Shown in pieces: positions 1 to 7,632 of a DNA stretch of 64,000 bases. Made by a program: the position numbers and the translations under genes. The notes under the pieces were generated by a model. The model was not told the origin of the DNA. It was given only the letters and a program-made list of their open reading frames with translations, and did not search any database. How positions within the stretch are numbered: the first letter of the stretch is position 1; each line of letters starts with the position of its first letter. The DNA is from Puniceicoccaceae bacterium Marseille-Q1082 (GTDB taxonomy: Bacteria > Verrucomicrobiota > Verrucomicrobiia > Opitutales > Intestinicryptomonadaceae): contig CAJGBI010000001.1 of NCBI GenBank assembly GCA_904424815.1, positions 1,163,671 to 1,227,670 of the forward strand, written 5' to 3'.

Positions 1-563
1 GGAAATCGACCCTGCTTAAACTCATGGGCGCCCAGCTGACGCTTCAAGAGGGCGAAATCGTCATAGACGGAAAGCCGCTGCGCGGCGCGGACAAAAACGG
101 GCTGATGCAAATACGCCGCAACCTCGGCTTCATATTCCAAAGCCACCATCTGCTCAATTCGTTGAAAGTCGTCCAGAACGTGCAGCTGCCGCTCGCCTTC
201 GACCCGAACGCCACGGCGAAATCGTCGCGCGCCGACGCGCTCGAAGCGCTCGCCACCGTCGGCATCGCGGACCAGGCGGAAAAGTTCCCCTCCCACCTCT
301 CCGGCGGGCAGAGGCAGAGGGTGGCGATAGCGCGCGCGCTCATACGCAAGCCGAGCATCGTGCTCGCCGACGAGCCCACCGCATCGCTCGACCAGAAGAG
401 CGGGCGCGAAATCGTGGACATAATAAAAAAGATGGCGCGCGAAATCGGCGTCACGGTTGTTTTGGTCACGCACGACAACCGCATTCTCGACATAGCGGAC
501 CGCATAATATCGCTCGTTGACGGAACCCTCCAAACTGGCGCGGCGCGCGCCGGAAAGCGTTAA
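1..563 (+). CDS. ABC transporter ATP-binding protein, DevA/LolD type (5' end cut by window)
   Basis: This ATPase powers an ABC transporter of the lipoprotein or exporter type. The window opens inside the Walker A motif: the first full codons read KSTLLKLMG, so the true start lies upstream. Visible after that are the Q-loop (FIFQSHHLL), the signature LSGGQRQRVAIARAL, Walker B with catalytic Glu (VLADEPTASLD) and the H-loop (LVTHD). The tail THDNRILDIADRI resembles the DevA group of the LolD/MacB superfamily. The first ATG, at position 24, lies after Walker A and cannot be the real start. The partner permease is not in the window and is probably upstream. ATPase identity is certain; the substrate is unknown. 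Confidence 0.93.
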   Translation, partial: KSTLLKLMGAQLTLQEGEIVIDGKPLRGADKNGLMQIRRNLGFIFQSHHLLNSLKVVQNVQLPLAFDPNATAKSSRADALEALATVGIADQAEKFPSHLSGGQRQRVAIARALIRKPSIVLADEPTASLDQKSGREIVDIIKKMAREIGVTVVLVTHDNRILDIADRIISLVDGTLQTGAARAGKR

Positions 564-829
564 GTCTTTGCGCGCCGCTTGGAACTTTGCCGCTTTCGGA
601 CAACGCAATTTTTTGCGCGGCGGCTTCCCCTCCCCTCTCACCGCCAATCGGGAGGGCGGCATATTCAAAACGCCGCGCGCGCAAAAACGCGATGCCGCAT
701 ATCCCGAAAGGAGTCCCCAACGCCCCTTCCCCGCCGCGCGAAAATTAAGAACCGGCGCGGGAATTTCCTTCTCCGCAAAATCCCCGCGTTTAGAGCGCGC
801 AAAAAGCCGGCGCCTTCCGGACAACCGGC
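564..829. other. intergenic, no gene seen
   Basis: Space between the convergent ABC ATPase and thioredoxin genes. Open frames here are G+C-rich, of odd composition and match no family I recognise. The only feature is the terminator at its right edge. Confidence 0.6.
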
Positions 830-872
830 AAAAAAAAAGCCGCCGGCTCCATTGCGGCGGCGTCTTTTTTTG
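830..872 (-). terminator. intrinsic terminator, probably bidirectional
   Basis: An A-run (830-838) precedes a GCCGCC...GGCGGC stem, and a T-run follows (864-871). It lies just past the stop of trxA on the minus strand and downstream of the ABC gene on the plus strand, so it can serve both convergent genes. Confidence 0.75.
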
Positions 873-885
873 GAACGAGCTTAAA

Positions 886-1203
886 TCAGATGGCTTTCAG
901 CTTTGCAAGCAAAGCGTCTTTCGTCGCCATTCCGGACGCCCCGAGGCGCTTGGAATTTTTGAAAAATATTATGGTCGGAATTTGGTTGACGCCGTATTTC
1001 TGCGCAATGTCAGGAGATTCGTCCACATTGAGCTTGCATATTAGCGCGGAGTCGCCGACGGTTTCGGCGAGCTCGTCGATGGTGGGGCCGAGCATTCGGC
1101 ACGGGCCGCACCACGGAGCCCAAAAATCCACGAGGACGGGCTTGTCGCTTGCTATTGTCGCGTCGAAGTTCGACGAGTTGAGGTGTATTACTTTGTCTGA
1201 CAT
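886..1203 (-). CDS. trxA: thioredoxin
   Basis: Cytoplasmic disulfide reductase of 105 aa, the usual length for TrxA. The active site WCGPC is at residues 31-35 in the context FWAPWCGPCRM, and the cis-proline segment is present (QIPTIIFF). The frame is open further upstream, but the extra 39 residues are basic and unlike thioredoxin. The ATG at 1203 (MSDKVIHL) fits the family start. It is followed by a strong hairpin terminator and appears to be transcribed alone. A CnoX-like or specialised thioredoxin cannot be excluded, but the simple single-domain form favours general TrxA. Confidence 0.95.
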   Translation of the reverse strand: MSDKVIHLNSSNFDATIASDKPVLVDFWAPWCGPCRMLGPTIDELAETVGDSALICKLNVDESPDIAQKYGVNQIPTIIFFKNSKRLGASGMATKDALLAKLKAI

Positions 1204-1301
1204 ATTTCGAGTTTTGCGTTGTTTTGCCGATTGCGTTTCCGGAGTCCGTCGCGCCGGATTCCCGAATATCGGCGGATTTCGTTGTTTTATAAATCTTCCT
1301 C

Positions 1302-1332
1302 TAAAAAAAGACAGGCGCATGCGCGCGCCTGT
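1302..1332 (-). terminator. intrinsic terminator
   Basis: ACAGGCGC pairs with GCGCCTGT around a short loop. On the minus strand it is followed by a T-rich run (complement of 1302-1309). It ends the small Pro/Ala-repeat gene upstream of trxA. Confidence 0.7.
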
Positions 1333-1371
1333 TCTGAAAAAAAATTTCTTTTTGAACGCAAAAGCGCGCGG

Positions 1372-1758
1372 CTAAACGTCCAAAAGTATCATCACGGCAA
1401 ACGCCACGGCGACCGCCGCCGCGACGAAGTCCACCGCCACCGACACGGCGCTCGGGGAATCGTCCGCCATCTTGACCGGCTGGACGGGTTTTGCGGAGGC
1501 GGGCTTGAAAGCGGGCCTGGCGGTATTCGCCCTCGGGAGAGCCACAGACGGCTTGGCAGCCGCTTTAGGCTCGGCGGTCGGCAGGGAAATTTTCGGGGCG
1601 GAAGCGGCGGGCGCGGGCTTTGCCGCCGGAGCCTCCGGCAGCACCGGCTTTGCGGCGGGAGCCTCCGGAAGAACGGGCTTTACCGTGGGAGCTTCGGGGA
1701 GCACGGGTTTGGCTTCGGGATTCGCGTTTGGCTGGATGTTGTTCGTTTCTTCTGGCAT
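1372..1758 (-). CDS. Pro/Ala-rich repeat protein with C-terminal membrane anchor
   Basis: No family recognised. From the ATG at 1758 the product is about 128 aa. Residues about 14-52 hold imperfect tandem repeats of the type A-x-x-KPVLPEAP, continuing into a Pro/Ala/Lys-rich stretch. The last 20-25 residues form a hydrophobic helix (FVAAAVAVAFAVMIL) ending within a few residues of the stop. That gives a tail-anchored layout: a cytosolic, probably disordered, rod-like region and one C-terminal membrane span. The open frame extends 24 codons upstream, but MPEETNN gives a natural start. A terminator follows at 1302-1332. It may be a spacer or scaffold protein; the function is unknown. Confidence 0.65.
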   Translation of the reverse strand: MPEETNNIQPNANPEAKPVLPEAPTVKPVLPEAPAAKPVLPEAPAAKPAPAASAPKISLPTAEPKAAAKPSVALPRANTARPAFKPASAKPVQPVKMADDSPSAVSVAVDFVAAAVAVAFAVMILLDV

Positions 1759-1904
1759 TTTGTTTTCGGGGATAAATATTGTTTTCCGGCGGCATGCCGC
1801 GCTCGGCAAAAGCCGCCGTAGTGATTCCAATATTCCAATTTATTTTTTCATTTCAAGCTTTTTTATGTTGATAAAAATCCGCCCGGCGGAAAAATCTGCC
1901 AACT

Positions 1905-3050
1905 ATGATTGTTGACACGGACGTTAAGGCTTCGGCCGACGAGATATGGAAGAGGTTCGGCTACCTTTGGAAGTTTCTGGACGTTGACCGGAAGCGCGCC
2001 GAAATCTCGGAGCTCGAGTCCAAAATGGCGGCGCCAGGCTTCTGGGACGACCACGCCGCCGCGCAATCGGTGATTTCAGAGCTCACGCGGCTCAAAAACC
2101 TCGTCAACCCGCTGACGGCCCTGAAAAAGCGCTCCGACGACCTCGCCGCGCTCTTCGAGCTCGCCGAGGAATCCGGCGACGACGCGGAGCTCGCCGCCGA
2201 GCTTGCGGCCGAAACGGCGTCCCTCAAAAGCGCCCTCGACACTGCGGAAATCGAATCTTTCCTGAGTGGCCCGCACGACGCGTGCAACGCGATAGTCACA
2301 ATACACGCGGGCGCGGGCGGCACAGAGAGCTGCGACTGGGCCGAAATGCTGATGCGCATGTATATGCGCTGGGCGGAGCGCAGGGGCTACAAAACCGAAA
2401 TCGAGGACGTCCAGCCCGGAGAGGAGGCGGGCGTCTCCCGCGCGACGTTCCGCGTCATCGGCCCCAACGCCTACGGATACTGCAAGGCGGAGCGCGGGGT
2501 GCACAGGCTCGTGCGCATAAGCCCGTTTGACGCAAACAAGCGCAGGCACACGTCCTTCGCGTCGGTTGACGTAATCGCAGAAATCGAGGACGACATCGAC
2601 ATGGACATCAAGGACGAGGAGCTTAAAATCGACACCTACCGCTCGAGCGGGAAAGGCGGGCAGCACGTCAACAAGACGGAGTCCGCCGTAAGGATAACGC
2701 ATTTGCCCACCGGAATAGTCGTCGCCTGCCAAAACGAAAGGTCGCAGTTCAAGAACAAGGCAAGCGCGATGAAAATCCTGAAAAGCCGCATCTACGAAAA
2801 GCTGCTCGACCAGAAGCGCGCAGAGATGGACAGGTTTTACGGCGAAAAGGGCGAAATTTCGTGGGGCAACCAGATACGCAGCTACGTCTTCCAGCCCTAC
2901 CAGCTCGTCAAAGACCTGCGCACGGGGGCGGAAACGGGCAATTTGCAGGCCGTAATGGACGGGGATTTGGACATGTTCGTAAACGCATGGCTGCGCGCCG
3001 GAATGCCGACGGCGCGCAATAAAAACTACGCCGCGGACACGGAGGAATAG
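1905..3050 (+). CDS. prfB: peptide chain release factor 2
   Basis: Recognises UGA/UAA stop codons and triggers peptide release. The 381 residues contain the stop-codon-reading tripeptide SPF (about 206-208, in [11 protein letters not shown]) and the catalytic GGQ (about 251-253, in [11 protein letters not shown]), which mark RF2 rather than RF1. Many bacterial prfB genes have an in-frame TGA and a +1 frameshift site near codon 25. Here the corresponding segment ([11 protein letters not shown]) is read through in one frame, so that autoregulatory device is absent. The gene end carries the ribosome binding site of the next gene, which suggests translational coupling. Confidence 0.97.
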   Translation: MIVDTDVKASADEIWKRFGYLWKFLDVDRKRAEISELESKMAAPGFWDDHAAAQSVISELTRLKNLVNPLTALKKRSDDLAALFELAEESGDDAELAAELAAETASLKSALDTAEIESFLSGPHDACNAIVTIHAGAGGTESCDWAEMLMRMYMRWAERRGYKTEIEDVQPGEEAGVSRATFRVIGPNAYGYCKAERGVHRLVRISPFDANKRRHTSFASVDVIAEIEDDIDMDIKDEELKIDTYRSSGKGGQHVNKTESAVRITHLPTGIVVACQNERSQFKNKASAMKILKSRIYEKLLDQKRAEMDRFYGEKGEISWGNQIRSYVFQPYQLVKDLRTGAETGNLQAVMDGDLDMFVNAWLRAGMPTARNKNYAADTEE

Positions 3051-3053
3051 GCG

Positions 3054-3551
3054 GTGCTCGACTGGCAAATAAAGCCCCTTTCAAAAAAATCGGCAATCTC
3101 CGGTCGCGACATCGCCCCTGGCGATTCCGTAGTATGCGCCGTGTTCGTTGACGCCCTCGGAAACCTCGACAGGCTCGACTGCCACGCCGACGAGTTCGAC
3201 CCGTCGAAAGTAAACGGCAAAATAATCGGCAGGTGGGAGCGCACCGTGAGCGCGAACCCCGAAGAGGACGAGAGGGCCGCGCGCCGCATGGCGCTGTCCT
3301 CGTCGGAAGACTTTTTCGTGTCGCTCTTCGACGATTCGGGCGTGCGCGCGGACGAATCGGACGTCATAAAGCAGATGCTCGCGCTGCTCCTCGAACGCAA
3401 GCGCATACTCCGCCCCGTCGGGAGGCCGTCGGGGGGAATCCAAAAGTACGTCCAGATGTCCACAAAGAGAGAATTTGACGTCCCGCAGAGAAACCTCGAC
3501 GCGGAATTGATAGCAAAAATACAAACCCAACTCGGAAACATTATCATATAA
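3054..3551 (+). CDS. conserved hypothetical protein, coupled to prfB
   Basis: Soluble 165-aa protein with no signal peptide or membrane span. It starts with GTG at 3054, and a GGAGG at 3041-3045, inside the end of prfB, is well placed as its ribosome binding site. It contains acidic and Ser-rich stretches (about 80-100) and a mostly helical, charged C-terminal half with a basic patch (LLERKRILRPVGRP). I recognise no motif. Position between prfB and a lipoprotein gene, with gaps of 3 nt on both sides, makes it part of one operon. Confidence 0.75.
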   Translation: MLDWQIKPLSKKSAISGRDIAPGDSVVCAVFVDALGNLDRLDCHADEFDPSKVNGKIIGRWERTVSANPEEDERAARRMALSSSEDFFVSLFDDSGVRADESDVIKQMLALLLERKRILRPVGRPSGGIQKYVQMSTKREFDVPQRNLDAELIAKIQTQLGNIII

Positions 3552-3554
3552 TCC

Positions 3555-4094
3555 ATGAAAAAATTCCTGAAAATTTTAATGTTCGCGCTCGCGGGCGCGG
3601 CGCTCGCCGCGTGCTCCGGCGACGACGAAAAGAAGAACACAAAGCTCCTGACTTTCCACGTCGCCAACGACCGCACACTCTCGTCGGGACTTACGCGCAA
3701 AAACGTCACCATGCCTTTCAGCGGATTCACCGTCCTCATGAACGAAGACCAGTTCATGTACACGGGCGACATCAAGAAAATCGACCTCGCACAGGTGACG
3801 CTGATAGACGGCCCCATTACGGGATTTCTCTTCACGTGCAACGACAGGGGAAAGAGAAGGCTCATGCAGTCGACCGCCGCCAACATGGGCGGATACATAG
3901 TCGTAATGTACGGCGGCGAGCCTATCGCCCTACGAAAAATAGACTCGGTTATATCCGACGGAGCGCTCTTCGCGCACATAGAAATACCGAAAGACAGGGA
4001 CGTGGCAAAATTTTACGAAGAGCTCTCCAAATCCGTGGACACGGTGGAGGAGATAAAGAAGGAGAAAAACGAGGGCTCGACCCTCTCGTGGTAG
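3555..4094 (+). CDS. lipoprotein with a domain resembling the SecD P1 region
   Basis: A signal peptide and lipobox (ALAAC, Cys about residue 20) predict a lipid-anchored protein of 179 aa. The mature part has a run close in pattern to SecD periplasmic P1 domains: a segment like F-x-x-G-K-R-R-L-M-x-x-T, then MGGYIVVMYGGEPIAL, then a short DSVISDGA. This parallels the SecD order 'residual substrate helix, IAIVLDG strand, I-x-x-x-I-x-x-G'. There are no membrane helices, so it is not a SecD itself. It lies between a soluble hypothetical gene (3 nt) and an M23 peptidase gene (4 nt). The SecD-like reading is tentative. Confidence 0.7.
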   Translation: MKKFLKILMFALAGAALAACSGDDEKKNTKLLTFHVANDRTLSSGLTRKNVTMPFSGFTVLMNEDQFMYTGDIKKIDLAQVTLIDGPITGFLFTCNDRGKRRLMQSTAANMGGYIVVMYGGEPIALRKIDSVISDGALFAHIEIPKDRDVAKFYEELSKSVDTVEEIKKEKNEGSTLSW

Positions 4095-4098
4095 GGCA

Positions 4099-5091
4099 AT
4101 GGGCCGGTTCCGCGCACTTGCAGTGGCGCTTGCGCTCGCGGCGGCGGGGGCGCGCGCGGATCTCGTGTGGCCAACAGAATCCAAGGCTTTCGGGAACGGC
4201 GCGCCTTACACCGAATTTATACAGCCGACGGCCAGCGGCCGCCCCGAGAGCGGCCTCTTCGGGGACACGCGCAACAACGGGTACAGATTCCACGAGGGGA
4301 TCGATATAAAGCCCGTGCGCCGCGACAGAAAAGGCGAGGCGCTCGACGGCGTATTCGCCGCCCTCCCCGGGAAGGTGGCGATGATAAACCGCATTGCGGG
4401 CAACAGTTCGTACGGCAGATATGTAGTCATGGAGCACCCTGGGCTCGACGTCAGCGTCTATACCCTATACGCGCATCTGGCAGAAATCGACCCTTCTATA
4501 AAGCCAGGCTCCGAACTGCCCGCCAAGGGTAGGATAGGCCGCATGGGGCGCAGCAGCTCGACGATTCCCATAGCGCGCGCGCAAGCGCACCTGCACTTTG
4601 AGATCGGGCTGATGTACGGCAGCAAATTCCAATCGTGGTACGCGGCGCAAAAATTTAAGGAAAAAAACTTCTTCGGCAACTACAACGGAATGAATTTGCA
4701 GGGCTTCGACCCTCTCGAATTTTACAGGGCGGCGCGGGCCGGAAAGATCGGGAACGGGCTCGCCGGCTACATACAGGGGCTGCCTACTGCGGTTGTCGTC
4801 CGCGTCTACACAAGGGCCACGCCGGACTTCGCGCGCAACTATCCCGCCCTCGTGGACAAAAACGGCGAGGACTGCGGCTGGGACATACACCTGACATGGT
4901 ACGGGCTGCCGAAAAAATTCGAGCGCATAAAAAATCCCCGCCCGGGGGCGAAGAGCGGGGAGGTCGAAATAGTGTCCTACAATCCGGAGGAAATTTCGCG
5001 CAAATGCCGCCGCCTGCTTTCGGTTCGCGGCGGCAAGCCCCCGCAAATAACAAAGGAACTGAAAAATATCCTTAACAAAATTTTCCCGTAG
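4099..5091 (+). CDS. M23-family metallopeptidase, exported
   Basis: Zinc endopeptidase of the lysostaphin/LytM type that probably cuts peptidoglycan crosslinks, or acts as an envelope regulator. A signal peptide covers about residues 1-20. The first zinc ligands lie in FHEGIDIKP (His65, Asp69), a conserved LYAHL block is at about 123-127, and the HLHFE motif supplies His163 and His165. All key residues are present, so the enzyme should be active. The C-terminal third (about 200-330) is not part of the usual M23 fold and may bind substrate. It closes the prfB operon. Confidence 0.9.
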   Translation: MGRFRALAVALALAAAGARADLVWPTESKAFGNGAPYTEFIQPTASGRPESGLFGDTRNNGYRFHEGIDIKPVRRDRKGEALDGVFAALPGKVAMINRIAGNSSYGRYVVMEHPGLDVSVYTLYAHLAEIDPSIKPGSELPAKGRIGRMGRSSSTIPIARAQAHLHFEIGLMYGSKFQSWYAAQKFKEKNFFGNYNGMNLQGFDPLEFYRAARAGKIGNGLAGYIQGLPTAVVVRVYTRATPDFARNYPALVDKNGEDCGWDIHLTWYGLPKKFERIKNPRPGAKSGEVEIVSYNPEEISRKCRRLLSVRGGKPPQITKELKNILNKIFP

Positions 5092-5277
5092 CGGGCATCG
5101 GATTTGCGGGCGCGCGGGAAGAGGGCGATAAAAACGCGCCGATTTACCGGCCAAAAGCCCGCCTCCTGCCGCCGATCCGCATTCCCATGCTATATGCGGC
5201 TAAAACGGCGCAGCAGCAGGCTGCGGTAAATTCGCCGCCCCTAAAAAAAACGCCGATCCGGCGCATGGAGCGGAAAA

Positions 5278-5931
5278 TCAGCCGAAAAATCTCCGGCCCA
5301 AGAACTCCACGAGCTTCTTTGCCAGCGAGTACTTGTCGGCGGGCGCGAATCCGACAGTCTCTCCGGAGCGCATTATCAGATCTATTTTATTCCTGTCGGA
5401 CGCGAAGCCGTATTCCGCCGATGCCACGCTGTTTGCCGCGATGCAGTCGAGATTTTTCTCATCAAGCTTTTTCCTCGCGTATTCGGCAACGTCGTGGGTC
5501 TGGGCGGCGAACCCCACGAGAATCCTGCCGCCCTTCCTTTGCGAAAGGGTTTTCAGAATGTCGGGCGTCCTCACGAGGCGCGGGTTTAAATCTATCTGCG
5601 GCTTGGACGCCTTGCGCTCCATCCTCTCGGCGGGGCGCACGTCGCTCACCGCGGCGGCCATTATAAGAATGTCGCACGACTCGAAAAGTCTTTCGCACTC
5701 TTCGAGCATGTCGAGCGCGCTTACGACGCGGCTGACGCGCACGCCGTCGGGATCGCCGAGCTGCGACGGCCCGAGCACGAGCGAGGTTTCCCAGCCCGCC
5801 TCCGCCGCGGCGCGGGCGATATTCCAGCCCATTTTTCCGGTGGACGGGTTGCTTATGAAGCGCACAGGGTCAAAATGCTCGCGGGTGGGGCCCGCCGTGA
5901 CGAGGCATTTAATTTTTTTCATCCCCCGCAT
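5278..5931 (-). CDS. coaB: phosphopantothenate-cysteine ligase (stand-alone CoaB)
   Basis: Second half of the usual Dfp/CoaBC protein: joins cysteine to 4'-phosphopantothenate in CoA synthesis. Recognisable are TAGPTREHFDPVRFISN near the N terminus, followed by STGKMG, then AAAVSDV and the loop with KASK. Only this domain is encoded. The flavin-dependent CoaC decarboxylase domain, normally fused in front, is absent and must be elsewhere. The ATG at 5931 is chosen; ATG 5922, three codons later, is equally possible. The open frame before it is not family-like. It is transcribed divergently from the cation efflux gene, 82 bp away. Confidence 0.9.
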   Translation of the reverse strand: MRGMKKIKCLVTAGPTREHFDPVRFISNPSTGKMGWNIARAAAEAGWETSLVLGPSQLGDPDGVRVSRVVSALDMLEECERLFESCDILIMAAAVSDVRPAERMERKASKPQIDLNPRLVRTPDILKTLSQRKGGRILVGFAAQTHDVAEYARKKLDEKNLDCIAANSVASAEYGFASDRNKIDLIMRSGETVGFAPADKYSLAKKLVEFLGRRFFG

Positions 5932-6013
5932 TATCCCCGCGAGCTGCGGGCGCGCAAATAAAATCCGATTTTTGCTTGTTAAAAGGCGGGCGAAAGGCAA
6001 CTATTGGAAATTC

Positions 6014-6874
6014 ATGGATACTCACGGGCGGGAAAAATCGAGCGTGGCGTTCTGGTCGCTCTGCGCGGCGGTGATGCTTACCGCCTTCAAGGGCGCCGTA
6101 GGGATCGCCACGGGCAGCCTCGGCATACTCTCCGAGGCGCTGCACTCGGGGCTCGACTTCGTGGCGGCCGCTATAACATGGGCTTGCGTAAAGGCGTCGG
6201 GCAAGCCGGCGGACCAAGAGCACAATTTCGGGCACGGGAAAATCGAAAACCTGTCGGCGCTCGCAGAGGCCGCCCTGCTGCTTATAACATGCGCATGGAT
6301 AATATGGGAGGCCGCGCAAAGGCTATCCGGAGGGCATTCCGAGGTGAGCGTCGGGTTCTGGAGCTTCGCCGTTGTCCTGACCTCGATAGCCGTAGACTTT
6401 ACGCGCTCTCGCGCGCTGATGCGGGCCGCAAAAAAGTACAGAAGCCAGGCGCTCGAAGCCGACGCCCTGCACTTTTCCACGGATATCCTCAGCTCGTCCG
6501 TAGTCCTGATCGGCCTCGTATGCTCCGGCTTCGGATGGCCTGCGGCAGACTCGCTCGCCGCGCTCGGAGTGGCTGCCATAGTAATCCGCGTCTCCTGGAA
6601 TCTGGCGCGCAGGGCGGTGGACGAACTGCTCGACAAGGCTCCGAAGGACGTGAGAAGCCAAATCCAGGAAATCATCGGGAAAATCGACGGCGTGGTGAAG
6701 TCGCACGACCTGCGCGTGCGCTCGTCGGGCTCGGAGTACGAAATAGACGTGAACATCCACGTGGACAGAAGCCTTTCCATCGTCGAGGCGCACGACATCT
6801 CGGAGCGCCTGGAAAACTCTATACGCGCGCGGTTCGGCGGCTGCACGATAAGCGTGCACGTGGAACCCGATTAG
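6014..6874 (+). CDS. cation diffusion facilitator family transporter
   Basis: Inner-membrane divalent metal/proton antiporter of 286 aa, typical length. The first metal site is in helix 2 (SEALHSGLDF, His44 and Asp48) and the second in helix 5 (EADALHFSTDILSS, HxxxD). About six membrane helices precede a cytoplasmic C-terminal domain (from about residue 205) with the family's HDLRVRSSGSEYEIDVNIHVD strand pattern and VEAHDISERLE helix. The open frame extends far upstream, antisense to coaB, but homology begins at the ATG at 6014. The metal (Zn, Fe or Mn) cannot be told from sequence alone. Confidence 0.93.
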   Translation: MDTHGREKSSVAFWSLCAAVMLTAFKGAVGIATGSLGILSEALHSGLDFVAAAITWACVKASGKPADQEHNFGHGKIENLSALAEAALLLITCAWIIWEAAQRLSGGHSEVSVGFWSFAVVLTSIAVDFTRSRALMRAAKKYRSQALEADALHFSTDILSSSVVLIGLVCSGFGWPAADSLAALGVAAIVIRVSWNLARRAVDELLDKAPKDVRSQIQEIIGKIDGVVKSHDLRVRSSGSEYEIDVNIHVDRSLSIVEAHDISERLENSIRARFGGCTISVHVEPD

Positions 6875-6904
6875 GCGCCGGAATGCGGCAAAGCGCGCGG
6901 AGCC

Positions 6905-7585
6905 CTATCCGCCGCCTAAAATCCCCTTGCGGACCAGAAACGCGCGGGCTTCTTCCAGCATCTCCCCGACGTCCACCCTGCCCTTGAAAAGGTTCGCGTC
7001 GGCGACCGCGAGCATCCGCGCGAAAAATTCGCGGATTGAATTGTAAAACCTGAAACTCGTCTGCGGCGGCGTAGGGGCGGCGAGCGCGGAGGCGTCCATG
7101 CCGAGGCTGTCGGCTATGTAGAGGGCGCGGCGGCAGTGGGAGTCCTGCGAGACTATCACGGGGTTCGACACCCCGAAAATATCCCTGCACCGCCTCACGG
7201 AGTCGTAGGTGCGCAGCCCCATGGGGTCCTCGACGACCGCGGATTCCGGAACCCCCGCGAGCGCGAGGTCGCGCTTCATTCGGGCGGGCTCGTTGTAATA
7301 TTTGTCGCGGTTGTCGCCGCTGGCTATTATGCGCGAAACCGCCCCCGACTTGTAAAGGCGCGCGGCGGAGTCTATGCGCGCGAGGTAAAACGGGTTTGGC
7401 GCGCCGCCCGCAAGCCTGTTGGAAGTTCCCAACAGCAGCGCGCACCCGCCGCGAGCGCCGATTTTTGAAATGTCCTCCGTCGAATGGAAGGAGTCCACGC
7501 GCACATAGCAATACGCCCCGAAAGCAATGAAGCATATCGCGGCCAACGCTGCGGCGCCAAGCGCGCGCTTTATAAATTTAAGCAT
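6905..7585 (-). CDS. SanA/YdcF-like (DUF218) membrane-anchored protein
   Basis: About 226 aa with one N-terminal membrane helix (residues about 8-28) and a periplasmic DUF218 domain. Typical blocks are LLLGTSNR, the ARIDSAARLYKSG segment, IIASGDNR and the DPMGLRTYDSVRRC block, followed by VIVSQDSHCRRALYIA. Members such as SanA affect envelope permeability; the biochemical role of the family is unsettled. The start is set at ATG 7585, directly before the hydrophobic helix. The gene follows the DEAD-box helicase by 47 nt on the same strand and converges with the cation efflux gene. Confidence 0.88.
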   Translation of the reverse strand: MLKFIKRALGAAALAAICFIAFGAYCYVRVDSFHSTEDISKIGARGGCALLLGTSNRLAGGAPNPFYLARIDSAARLYKSGAVSRIIASGDNRDKYYNEPARMKRDLALAGVPESAVVEDPMGLRTYDSVRRCRDIFGVSNPVIVSQDSHCRRALYIADSLGMDASALAAPTPPQTSFRFYNSIREFFARMLAVADANLFKGRVDVGEMLEEARAFLVRKGILGGG

Positions 7586-7632
7586 ACTCGCTCCGAAAAG
7601 GCGGCGCCGCCCAAACCGCGGCGCGTAAAAGA

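Noticed and set aside
1590-1730. Short DNA repeats that could be read as a CRISPR-like array
   Set aside because: The units are imperfect, adjacent without spacers and encode the Pro/Ala protein repeats in frame.
1960-2000. Programmed frameshift site in prfB
   Set aside because: No in-frame TGA with a CTTT slip sequence; the whole gene is one continuous frame.
2076-3068. Long minus-strand open frame opposite prfB (similar ones opposite yidC at 54058-55860 and ftsI at 61525-63465)
   Set aside because: High G+C leaves antisense frames open by chance. The plus-strand products are full-length known proteins and the antisense translations have no recognisable motifs.
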